Below, in pieces: positions 35,976 to 47,400 of a DNA stretch of 64,000 nt. The DNA is from Sphaerosporella brunnea (lineage: Eukaryota; Ascomycota; Pezizomycetes; Pezizales; Pyronemataceae). The stretch covers positions 27,748 through 91,747 of the forward strand of contig VXIS01000190.1 of NCBI GenBank assembly GCA_008704415.1, read 5' to 3'. Made by a program: the position numbers and the translations under genes. Position 1 is the first letter of the stretch; each line of letters opens with the position of its first letter. Under the pieces are notes generated by a model. It was not told the DNA's origin and searched no databases. It saw only the letters and a list, made by a program, of their open reading frames with translations.

Positions 35976-37643
35976 ATCCAGGGACTGGAATATACCTGTT
36001 GGGATAGGATAGGGAAAAGCTGGAGTTTGGATGATCTGCTTTTTTTGTTTCGCACTTTTTTTTTGGTGTTGAGAACTATAAGGTTGCAAAATATCCTAAA
36101 GATAGATATCACGCGCCGCCGGAGAATTGTGAGGTGCACTGTTCGGACCGTGACCGAGTGTCACGCCTGCCCGGTGTGGCTGTCAGGTTTCATCAACACA
36201 TTTTTTGATGGCGTTGTTTCTTTGGTTGTTTTTTTTATTTTTATCTGTAAGTAAAACGAAAATCTTACCTCCCACTCCAGAGCATCAGCTGAACTTTTTT
36301 TCCGTCTGATTACTGAAAATTGGGCGGGAGCTGAGATGAGATGGGGAGATATGAGGAATTAACGCGGATAATACCGATGTCGCTGTTCAACCAATCGCAG
36401 CCTGGGATTGGGGGGTGTGGTTTTCTGAGATCTCCTGTTGCTTGCAGTATGAAGCTGGGAACTGGGAGGTATGTACATACGCCGCGAAGTCGAGAGGATT
36501 GGAAATTGGATTGGCGTAGAGGTAGGTCGAGGATAATTAGTCCTGGGCTGACCGTAATGCATACTCTCAATGCCCCCAGCTACTGAGCGCTTCCGCTCAC
36601 GCGCGTGGATATTTTTTTTGTTGCTTTTATGGAGGGTGGTGGTGGATGTGGAGTGAGAGGTTGTGATTTGGATATGTTGGGTGGGGTGGGGATGGGCACT
36701 TTTTTTCTTCCGGTATGCATTCTACGATTCGTCCAACTGGGGCTAGAGGTTGCCCTCTGCTGTGCGGCTTGTGAGATGTTCAACTGGAAGCATCCATGGT
36801 ATGATTCTGCCGGGGGTGGGGGGGTTGGCCAGGCATTGGCTTTATGGTGGATGATTGTATTGCGAGCATTGCCTACGCCCCGCTCTCCGCTTTCGTAATC
36901 TCTGCTCCTGACTTTCTGGCGAATAGGGGGTTTACTCTACTACCTCCACTCCACTCTTCATCTTCGCCTTCACGCGAGCCCCTTCATTGCAGCCGCTGAA
37001 CTGTTGACGGCTCAGTAGGTGGTCCTTGACGAGGCAACTTTCCACATCAAGGATGCACACACGCTCTACTCGATGAAAGTGCGTTAGAGTGATTTGCCGT
37101 GACGCAAGCAGGCCTCATTATATAATCTATTTCCAAACAATCAGTGTCATGGCTCGGTACCCGGCACTTCCAACACTGCGGGAGGATAGGGAGCTACAAT
37201 ATTGTTCGATCTGAAAAAAAAACAGCGGCCCAGGTGACCGGACCGGCTGAGTGATCTCTGGTGATTCGCTGAGTGGTGTTTTATCACTTTATCACCCGTT
37301 CCAGATATCACGACTGCTGGGAACAATGGATGGGTACTGTGGCCATGCCGAAGTTCTTGCCTCTTCGGTTGGTGGTTTTGTTGTGAGCTCATGGGGGGCC
37401 TTCCCATCGCTCAATAGATTGATGTTCTATTGCGACAACCATCTATTGATAGATCCATTAGGGTGTGGAGCTATCTATAAGAAGGGGGGTTTCCCCCGCA
37501 CTTGGTTGAGAAGCGACAAAGTCCCCTCAACCTTTCGACTCAGCAACCAGCGATCGAACACTCATATCGAGCGACACGACGAGCGAGCATCCACAAATAT
37601 CTACAAGAGTACGATAGATACGTTCCTCCGACGGATAATCACA
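35976..37643. other. Intergenic region before the PD-(D/E)XK-like gene
   Basis: No gene is supported. It contains short T runs near 36048-36062 and 36230-36240 after GCN20, G-rich patches at 36636-36700 and 36812-36822, and the dyad-rich repeat block at 37412-37458. The last 150 bp before 37644 are CA-rich and look like a fungal leader. The downstream reading frame is open back to 37251, but the text before the chosen ATG is not conserved-looking. Confidence 0.4.
37412..37458. repeat. Dyad-rich repeat block shared with the inverted-repeat arms
   Basis: About 47 bp here match 52491-52540 (and the mirror at about 50254-50303) at roughly 85 percent, including the shared core ttctattgcgacaa. The block contains inverted pairs, CAATAG...CTATTG and ATCTAT-TG-ATAGAT. 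It lies 186-232 bp upstream of the PD-(D/E)XK-like gene. It may be an operator-like site or a piece of a mobile repeat. Confidence 0.5.
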
Positions 37644-38405
37644 ATGGGTGACAACACCGAGCAGCAAGCGAAGAAGAGAAAGTCCAAGTGGAGTACTCCC
37701 TATTCCAACATGTCTCTCTCCAACGCACAGAAGAGACTAGGTTTTACGTTTAGAACATTTGGAGCCCAAGCAATTCAGGTCGACCACATGTTGGCAGAGG
37801 CTAAGGGTGGGATCGAAGGCCCGGAAATGGATTCCATTCAGAAGGTCAAGGAGAAGGTGTATGACGTAATGTTGGACCATCTTGAAATCGAAGGCTATCC
37901 TACGGAGGCAGATCCGGACTTTAAAGAAGCCAACGTTAGCGACTTGGTTCTCCACATCATCAGCCCCGTGCTCGCCAATTTCAAACGCACGACGGGACGC
38001 AAAGTGGCGTTGCTGAGAGAGAAAGAGATCCTTTCTCAGGACGGTGAGCCGGGTGGCTATGAGGAATACGTTGTGGTGGACATGATTTCGGTGATGGAAG
38101 AAAATTTTGTCTTTGTTATAGAGGCAAAAAGGTCTTCTCTCGGAGAGGCAATGAAGCAGTGTTTGCTCGCGATGAAGGATACGAGAGACAATAATGGTGG
38201 AGGCAGGGTGTACGGATTTGTTACAACTGGGGAAAGTTGGCGAATGTTGAGATACGACGGTACATCTTTTACACAGACGCGGAAGATTGAAGTACTATTT
38301 GAAGGAATGGATCAAGAAAAAGAGAAGTGGATGGGCGAATATTCCGTTATTGTGGATTGCGTGAACGCCGCGTTGAGCGATGGGGGCATTGTGAAGAATG
38401 GTTGA
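37644..38405 (+). CDS. Unknown protein with PD-(D/E)XK nuclease-like core
   Basis: Single exon of 253 residues from the ATG at 37644, chosen because MGDNTEQQAKKRKSKWSTPY starts a natural-looking protein after a leader-like stretch. I do not recognise the family by name. Residues about 120-215 show the order expected of a restriction-endonuclease-like fold: an Asp in YVVVDMISVMEENFVF, then an E-x-K in VIEAKRSSLGEAMKQCLLAM with a downstream Gln, then a strand-rich VYGFVTTGESWRMLRYDG. This supports a nuclease-like fold, not nuclease activity. The N-terminus is basic (KKRKSKW), a possible nuclear signal. A short RGG-rich frame follows at 38474. No partner gene is evident. Confidence 0.6.
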   Translation: MGDNTEQQAKKRKSKWSTPYSNMSLSNAQKRLGFTFRTFGAQAIQVDHMLAEAKGGIEGPEMDSIQKVKEKVYDVMLDHLEIEGYPTEADPDFKEANVSDLVLHIISPVLANFKRTTGRKVALLREKEILSQDGEPGGYEEYVVVDMISVMEENFVFVIEAKRSSLGEAMKQCLLAMKDTRDNNGGGRVYGFVTTGESWRMLRYDGTSFTQTRKIEVLFEGMDQEKEKWMGEYSVIVDCVNAALSDGGIVKNG

Positions 38406-38473
38406 AGGTGAGCACCTTGGAGAGTTCTTGTTTGCGGTAGCTGATTTGTTATTCAGGGATTAGCTGAAGACTT

Positions 38474-38710
38474 GTGGCGGTTACCATGCTCAACCATTCT
38501 AATGTTGAAGGTCTGGGTCTCCGAAGAAGTAGCCGCCAACAGGCAATCGCTGTGAGGACCAAAGTGGTGCCTAGTGAGGGGGAACGTACTACTGCTGCAA
38601 ATGCTCAAGGCGGTCGAGGCGGCCGGGGAGGCTGGGGCAGACGCGGCGCAAGGGGACGAGGATCGGGTTCCAACAGTGGAAGAGGAACGGTCGGCGGTGC
38701 ACGTGGGTAG
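38474..38710 (+). CDS. Small Gly/Arg-rich (RGG) open frame, possible downstream exon
   Basis: An open frame without a good ATG at its 5' end; the first ATG is at 38486. It encodes about 75 residues ending in an RGG-type tail (GGRGGRGGWGRRGARGRGSG). Such tails are typical of RNA-binding proteins. It starts 69 bp after the stop of the preceding gene, and cag/aag acceptors lie just before it, so it could be an alternative last exon. No donor I can see joins it in frame without the earlier stop. Confidence 0.3.
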   Translation: MAVTMLNHSNVEGLGLRRSSRQQAIAVRTKVVPSEGERTTAANAQGGRGGRGGWGRRGARGRGSGSNSGRGTVGGARG

Positions 38711-41498
38711 TCTTTTATGAGTGTTTAATAAACTTATTGCATTGGGTGTACCCGACAACGTAGCGCACGAGCGCGGCTGCAGGGTGGAGTCATAGTCATG
38801 ACCCCGCACGAAGCGCGTAGGCGCGCGGTAGTACGCGAGGTTTGGATAGTGAGTTGGATAGTCCGTAGGATTTCCGACCTCAGCGGTGTAGTGGTATTTT
38901 GGACGGGGATGAGTGATTTTGATTTTTTTTCTCGATCTATTTCTTCGTACCGCATATGGCTGGGCTCGGCCATGACATGAACTGATTTCCAGGTGGATCG
39001 TCTCGTGAGGCCTCCCTGATACAAAGAAAACTTGAACCCTTCATCCCCACTCACATCCCCATTTTCATTCCCACTTCTCGTCCCCTTCGTGCCGGCGTTA
39101 GCCACATGTCAGTAGTCCGTAGGAAGGCTTCACACCGCTGGTCATTCAGTATCTTGCCTGCAGTTCCCTGCCATAGTGCCGTGCATGACTTGAATGGGGT
39201 TGATGGATTGAAGCTGCTCTGAATCCGAGTCCACCGCCAGCAAAAGGGCATCTATTGCATTGCAGATAAGAGCTTTAGCTGATAGAAGTTAGGTGAGCGA
39301 TGGTTGTTAGCTCCGCCTAGTCGTTGTACGTCGGAGGAGCTGCACGTCGCCCACCAAAACCACAAAACAAATACCCAATGCATCCCATCCGGCGTGAACA
39401 GAGCTCGTACCCGTTATCCATGTCGCTGTACTGCCCCCTGACGTTCATTGAACTTTTCCTGTACAGGTCTTCGGCCTTAATGTTCGCTCCAGCAGCCAGT
39501 TTCATAGGTTCTCCATCTGCAAGGTACGAGCGTTTGTGCACATGTCGAAGGATTCTGTGCACCTAGTTGTCCGTCGCGTACGGCATCAAGCTCCACTGGC
39601 TGTTGTCAACTGCGATTCCTTCCCGGTCGGACCGGGCGGCAAACACTTTGCTGTACCGCATACCCACGGTAGTTGTGGTAGTTGAACAGCGCTCGTACAT
39701 GGATCTAGATCCAATCTGCGCTTCGTTCTTGGCTCCCATAGCAACTCCGTGCGTCTCGTATGCTTGGGTGTGCAAATCTTGGTCCAAAGCGTGCAGTCGT
39801 GCACACTATCAGGCCTTGGTCACGGCTTCGGACACCGACACCGATTCACGGAGACAGTACCTAGCGGACAGGATATCGACGTCGGTTGAACACAGCCTAT
39901 ACGAACCATCCGGATGTCCGCTCAGTTACCAGATTCTGCAGTATCGTTGAACGCCGTGATCGATCCTTTGTGCAGAGCTTGTAGAATTTCCTTCGTGCAA
40001 TCGCCCCTTCTGCACAACGTTCTGCTTCTTTCAGTGCGGAATCCATCTCCAATGCCTTCGCGCGTCGTCCGAATGTGAATCTTCGTCTTGGTGTGCAGGT
40101 GTACATTTGATCGCCAGTGTCTGTACCCCGCTGTACACATTTTCGGGCTGAATGTTCGTTCCATCACCGAATTCCGGTGGATACTTGTACACGCCGCTCA
40201 GTCGTTCGTCAGATTTGGAGGCATGTAACTCGCACAAACGCATATCGTGGAGATTGGTCGGTGCTGACACACAGCAGGACCTCCGATGCCGAAGCGTCCC
40301 TCCTTGCTCACAGGGTATCCAACTCCCCCGGTTTCGGAGTCAACGTCGCCGATGCCGATTCCACCGTCGATAAGGCCGCATACTCGGACGTTTCCGAGGT
40401 CGCTTCCCCAGAGCCTGCAATCAGGCCGACTGCAACATTGGCTTCTGCGATACCGTCAGTTCGCTCCTTCACTCCCTGAAGACAATGTTGGCTGAAATGC
40501 CTAATTGCAGCTCCTCTGGCTGCTCTACCGCTAGTTTGGTGTCATATAACGGCCTTCACGCAGTTTTCGACTCCGTCGACGGCGGTGCTGGCAGCGCTCA
40601 CGATATCTTCGAAGGCGTCGACCTCTCGGATGTTGGCTCTCGAGTTGTGGCGACCCTTCCAGGTTCTCCACGTCGCTCTCTTCGATACCGCTCCTTCATA
40701 CCTGTCCAGATCTCCTGCGCAGGCATCGAAGGCTCGTTTGGCGGGTACCGTATCGTATGTAGTAGTTGTGCTCTAGCGTAGTCTTGATGGGCCTCCTACT
40801 TGTAGAGATAGTCCTCGTGTCAATCCCACTTCACGGGACAGTCCCAGCACGCAGATCGGTGGAGACGATAGCACGGGAGGAACGGCCGGCCTCTGAGGCC
40901 TCATACGCGCACCTCCATAGCAGCCTATCCAGCTGTTTCAACACCGCCCGGGAAGTTGTGGCCATCAAACCTCGGGATGCTCGTCATCGTCGCCTTTCGC
41001 GTATAGCATCGCGTCCTTCTCACGCGTCTTGCTTCGCACCTTCGATCCTTCCAAGTCTTGCAGCTGAAAACCCAGCAAGCACCTCCTGCCAGTGCGCGAT
41101 GCGCTCGCGACTTCCGGCAGTTCTCGCGGTTGCTGCACCTCTGCTCGTTCGAGCGATAACCTATCGCTGCAGCTCAGCTTTTCCCTTCGCAGCGGTTCGA
41201 TTTCGTTTCTGAGTCGCTCGTAGATCGAAGGTGCAGGGCTCATAACATGTTGCGGAAAGGTCAAAGGCACCAGATGGAGGTCGGTGTGGGAATGTACGCG
41301 TACAGTCCGGAGCAATCCGCTTCTTAAATTACAACTTACAATGAGCAGAGCCCACCACCTATAACCCACCGCTTCCCCGCCCCGCCAAAGAACAGCGTAT
41401 CACTTTTGCTTCCTTGTTCCCTTCTTCGTTATACCATATACCGCTCGCCGTCGTTCTCCTATTCCATTCTAATTGCATAGTGCACCAGCTTGCTCGCC
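38711..41498 (-). other. Unresolved coding-like region with internal repeats (left copy)
   Basis: On the minus strand several segments read like protein but switch frame or hit stops: MSPAPSIYERLRNEIEPLRR (about 41240 down to 41180), RAFDACAGDLDRYEGAVSKR (about 40735 down to 40670), RTDGIAEANVAVGLIAGSGE (about 40470 down to 40410), VYKYPPEFGDGTNIQPENVY (about 40185 down to 40125) and YLADGEPMKLAAGANIKAED (about 39530 down to 39470). The last two are related (G-x-NI-x-x-E-x-x-Y) and also match at DNA level about 650 bp apart. A plausible 79-nt intron (about 40480-40560) joins two of the segments, but the rest cannot be assembled. It is either a many-exon gene of unknown family or a decaying one. 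The interval also serves as CCH1 promoter. Confidence 0.35.
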
Positions 41499-44400
41499 AT
41501 GGCATCGGGCAGCCATAACAACCGCCCTCCCCCTTCTGACCCGATTCCGCTGCAGGACCTATCGAGTTCACCGTCAGCTGAACACGGCAGAGACCACGAT
41601 TTCGGGACAGACCAAGGCCCTCGGCAGCGCTCGCTTCTCGGCGGCACGGCCTCCTTCGGCGCAGAGCTCGGACGCCGTATCTCGCTGCACCTCCAACGAC
41701 CCAGCTACGAGCGACTGTCACAAGATGTCCAGCACGAGTCCACCCCGCCGCCCCAACTGTTGATTCCCGATCTCCAGATACCGCACTACAGCGACGCCGA
41801 GAGCGATATCCCTACGTCCTCGCAGCTGCGCGATGGTGTCGACACGGCGCTGGGCAGCCACCAGTGGCTGCCCCCGCGTAACCTCAACGATCCGATGCAG
41901 CGCACGTCCAGATGGGGTCTTGCCAGTGAAGATGGCTACGGAGATGAGGACGGCTATTCTAGTTCCATGCCGGACGACGATAATACCCCACTCGCGCGGA
42001 ACGAAGCACCCATCGCCGGCACGGACGAGAAACGGTCGTCTGTAGCGAGCGTACGATTTGCGGGCACGTCAAGTCGTCTGGGTGATGATCTAATTGCTGC
42101 AGAGGAAGGTCTCAGTAGGAGTGGGACGCGCTCGCGGTCAGGGTCAGCAACTAAGAGTGGGCCTTCACGCGAAAGCTCGCTTTCGAGGGCGGCCAGGTCG
42201 CTTTCACCGGGCCATTCGCCTGTCAGAAGAGTTTCCGTTGCTGTCCAGAATATGGCACAGCGTGTGGTCAACGTCAGTAACGATTCTGAGGCGTTGGAGC
42301 AAACTATCAAGAGAAAGGGATCAAGCAAGTCGTATCGGGAGACAAGAAAACCGAGACCATCAGTACCAGAAATTGAGATCCATCCATACGACCCGGAGGA
42401 ACAGCAGCAGAAGCCGACTACACCGCATCCAAAACCGTTTGCAAGGGATAAGAGTGCATGGCGTGAGCAGGCAAATCCGTTGAAAGGAAATACTCTGCGG
42501 ATATTTTCACCTACGAGTCGTGTGAGACTCATACTCTGTGATGTGTTAATTCATCCGTGAGTGCCTGGCTATCTGAATCGTGGCCGTACATAGTCTAACG
42601 ATTTCACAGAGCTACAGAACCGCTAATTCTGCTGCTTATCCTGATACAAACTATTCTCCTGACGATCGACTCTGTACCGAGTGTGTTCGACCGGCCCCGA
42701 GCTAGAACCTGGGGCACGCCCGTCGATTATGCAATGCTTGTACTGTTCACGATATACACGTAAGAACTTCGATCTTGTATAGTGTGGGTCGACGGGAATG
42801 TTTCCTGACATGGACAGGATTGAACTTATTGCGAGAATCATTGTCTCCGGCTTCTTCCTGAACCCCAAGCAGGATTATGACCCTGATGCCAGAGGTGGTC
42901 TGCGCCGGAGGATCGTGGAAAAGGCCACGACATTCCTGACACCCAAGAAGCATGATAATTCGCGTGCCGCCTCCCCTACTAGGGTTGACGAACCGCCATC
43001 ACTTCTTCGCAGCATCACTCAACTCAACATGGGCGAGGCTAACGGCCCCGTTCCCAGTTCCCTTCAATCACAGGCTCGATTTCGTTTGGCAAGAAGGGCT
43101 TTTTTGCGTCACTCTTTCAATCGATTGGACTTTGTAGCCGTGGTCTCATACTGGATATCCTTGGGGCTGTGTCTCGCTGAAGTAGAGGCTGACAGGCATC
43201 TGTATGTTTTCCGCATGCTGAGCTGCCTCCGTATCCTTCGACTTTTAGGAATTACGAGTGGTACTTCGGTGATCCTGCGGAGTTTGAAGAAGGCGGCGCC
43301 CTTGCTGGTCCATGTGGCTTTCCTGATCGGGTTCTTTTGGCTTGTATTTGCTGTAATAGCGGTACAAAGTTTCAAAGGATCCTTGCAGAGGAACTGCGTG
43401 TGGGTAGATCCCACGGGTCAGCAGTCGAATTATGTCAACAGTTTTCAGTTCTGTGGCGGGTACATGAATGCGACCACCGGCCAGGCGATGCCATTCTTGA
43501 GAGCTGATGGATCCCCCGGCACTGATAAAGCCAAAGGATTCATCTGTCCGCCGAATTCACTCTGCATGGACGTTGGAAATCCTTATAGTGGCACAATCAG
43601 CTTTGACAACATCATACAGAGCCTGGAACTGGTGTTTGTGGTCATGACGAGCAATACATTCTCGGATTTGCTCTACTACACCGCTGATAGCGATTACCTA
43701 GCCTCTGCGTTTTGTGAGTTGTGGCCTGTCGTTTCGGTGTGGCATATGCTGATGGTTGCAGTCTTTATTGCGGGGATTATTATTTTGGCATTCTGGTTGG
43801 CCAATCTGTTGATCGCAGTCATCACTTCGTCTTTCCAGGTCATTCGTGAAGAGTCAAGCAAGAGTGCTTTCTCGGCAGAAGAGTATGTCACTGACTCCCA
43901 CTCATGCGGTAATGCTAACAATTTAGTATTTCTTCTATTCATAATGAAAACGAGCAAGCAAACAAGAAGCCAAGTACAATCAAAAGGATCTATGATTATT
44001 CCCATCATCTCTGGGTTGCCATCATTGCGGCGGGCTTGTTTGCCCAAATGTTCCGCAGAACAACGATGACCCCGAGGGAAGCGCGAATGGTAGACCAAGT
44101 GGAACTTGCAGTGACGGTGTTTCTCTTCTTCGAGATCGTTTTGCGATCTGTGGCCGATTGGCGGGGATTTCACAAAAAACGCAGAAACTGGGTGGATCTA
44201 TTCCTGGCTGTGATTACTGCCATCATCCTACTGCCGCCAATCAAGAATTCTGGCCGGCCTTATGACTGGCTTACCATCTTCCAGATTTTGCGGGTCTACA
44301 GGTTGGTCTGGGCGATTCCTGTCACTCGGAACCTTCTGGTTTGTCTCCATTTCCCAAAGAATATATGTATTTGTGCTGATGGCTCTGCATAGTCTAAAGT

Positions 44401-47400
44401 GTTGGGTAATGTTTCCGGCTTGTTCAACTTGTTATTCTTTGTGGTACTTCTCACGTTTTTATGCTCGCTGTTTGTCGTCCAAATATTGCGGGGCGATGTA
44501 CCATTCGACAGCCCTCAGGGAGGAACAAATCATATTTCATTCTTTAGTATTTGGAATGCATTCCTTGGAATGTACCAGATATTTTCCAGCGAGAACTGGA
44601 CCACGTTACTGTATTCGGCTACCCAGGCCCAGCAGCCGTACGGTGTTGGTTGGATAAGTGCCATTTTCCTCATCGGCTGGTTCGTTCTTGGGAACTGTGA
44701 GCTTTCCGTCTCCACTTTGAAATACAGGGAGTCATTAACAATTCTGTTCTGTTTACAGTCATCGTGTTGAACATGTTCATCGCTGTCATCCAGGAGAACT
44801 TCGACGTTACTGAAGATGAGAAGCGGATGTACCAGGTCAAGGCCTTCTTACAAAACAAGAGCTACAAAGCGCCCAGCCAAGGTCTCAAACTGTCATCGTT
44901 ATTCGGCAAGAAAGACAAGGAAAATATCGAGGCTGCTCATTCGAAACAGGTGGCTTTTGAAATGTTAACCAAGCAAGCAATCGTGGAGTCCTTCCTGGAC
45001 GAAGGAGAACACAATAATCGTCGGGTGCGTTGCTTCCCCCCCGCTGCTTCCATTTCTAAGATGCTAATGGTTCACAGTCTGTGGCTCAAGGCGCCAACCT
45101 TGCCGCTGCCGCGATGGAGAACTTGCATATGCAGGAAGAAAAGAGACAACGATTCTTCCAGCGTTGGTCAACCAAAGTTCAAGAGATCTGGAGGGACAGG
45201 GAAACCAACCCTTTTTACTCCTTTCAGTCTCGCTCTGTTGCAGATTTGGCGCCAACAGCCCTGGCACAAGAGGTGGTCACCGAAGCAGAACGGAGGAAGA
45301 GGGCCCAGAGGGAGTACCTGGCAAAACATCCAAACTACAACGTCTCTCTGTTCATATTTAGGCCTACGAACCCAATCAGACGCTTTTGCCAGAAAATGGT
45401 AGGCCCCAGTCGTGCTGACACCAGATATGACGGCCTACAACCCAACCCAACTCTCAGCTACTCCTTCTCAATTCTCATCTACTGCGCGATTGTGGCAATG
45501 GTCGTCCTTGCCTGCTATACTACACCTCTCTACCAGAAACAGTATTACGAACAGCATGGCACTTCACCAAAGACGTCGTGGTTCACTCTTGCCGATGGAG
45601 GCTTTGTATGCCTGTTTACTATAGAATCGACCATCAAAATCATTGCGGACGGCCTTATCTGGACCCCAAATGCTTACTTGCGCGGATCTTGGGGTATCAT
45701 AGATTGCGTTGTGCTCGTCACACTATGGATCAGCGTTGGTGCGGCTCTTACCAACCAGGACGAAATCAGCAGAGCTGTTGGCGCGTTCAAGGCTTTGCGT
45801 GCTCTCCGGCTCCTAAATATCAGCGGTACTGCTCAAGATACTTTTCACTCCGTTGTTGTCATCGGCGGAAAGAAAATTGTCTCTGCCGCTTTTGTCTCGC
45901 TCTGTTTGCTCATCCCGTTTGCTGTGTATGGAGTCAATCTGTTTTCTGGCCAAATGGAAGCTTGCAACGATTCCTCTGACGGTATCACAAACCTTTCGGA
46001 TTGTATCTTTGAGTATGATAGCTCGCCGTTCCAATGGAACGTCCTCGCACCTAGGGCTGTTCAGAATCCGAATTTCAACTTCGATAGCTTCGGAGCTAGT
46101 CTTTTCACGCTTTTTCAGATTGTCAGTCAAGAAGGATGGACTAATCTGATGTTCAACGCCGAGCAAATTGTTGGAAAAGGAATGCAACCGCAGCCCTTCC
46201 ATTCCCAGGGCAATGCTGTATTCTTTTTGGCCTTCAATTGCTAGGAAGCTGTCTTCGTCTTGACGCTGTTTGTGTCTGTTTTCATGCGCAACTATACGGA
46301 ACAAACGGGAGTGGCTTTCTTGACGGCGGACCAGCGTACTTGGTTGGAGTTGCGGAAGTTGCTTCGCCAGGTCACTCCGTCAAAGCGGCCAAGTACAATG
46401 CCGGATTCAAAATGGGAGAGCTGGTGCTATCAGAGAGCTACGCACAAGCATGGATATTGGCAGAGGGGTGTGACTGTTCTGTTGATGCTTCATGGTGTGC
46501 TTCTGTTGTTGGAATATCATCCATCACCAGCATCCTTGGACAGAATCAGAGGTTAATTCCTTGCTGTCTATTACGGGAACGTGGCGAATGCTGACGGGAT
46601 TGCAGACTGGTTCTTCTTGATTTTAAACATGACCTTTATCGTCAACATAGTAGTTCGAGTGATTGGGTTGACCTGGACGAATTTCATCAAGAGCAAGTGG
46701 GACCTCTACGCTCTGGTGTCGGTTAGCGGTACTACGGCTACTACCTTATTACTTCTGGCGGGATATCAGGCGCCTATGTTCGTCCAGTTGCAAAAGCTTT
46801 TTCTTGGTTTCGGTAAGCCGTTTATCGTGTTTATCTCGTCTATATTGATATTGATTTGGCGCGTAGGTTGTCATAATGTTGATTCCACGGAACGACCAGC
46901 TAGATCATCTGTTCAAAACTGCAGCCGCGTCCCTAACGTCGATTGGGAACTTGATCGCTACGTGGTTTGTGTTGTTCTTGGTCTATGCGATAGCCCTGAC
47001 GCAGACGTTTGGTGAGACGCAGCCCACATTGAAATCTTTTGAAATAACCTGTATTAACGATTTCTGGGACAGGATTGACAAAGATCGGCAGCCACAGCAA
47101 TCAGAACATGAACTTCAGAACTGTTCCGAAGGCTCTGATTTTGCTCTTCAGGATGACTTGCGGGTATGTAGACTTGAGGATTGCCTGTAAAATAGTGCTA
47201 ACAGAGAACAGAGAAGGATGGAACGATATCATGAGCGACTACGTGGTTCTCGAACCTAGTTGTGTACGCGGCAAGACTTTCTTTGATAGTGACTGTGGAA
47301 GTCCGGTCTATGCACATGCTCTGTTTGTGTCGTGGAACATCCTCAGCATGTTCATTTTCGTGTCCATGGTAAGTTGTGTTCGACGAGTGATATGACCACG

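Noticed and set aside
43694..44173. A 159-codon open frame antisense to CCH1, and its mirror at 58615-59094
   Set aside because: It is antisense to membrane-domain exons that splice correctly, and has no family motif of its own.
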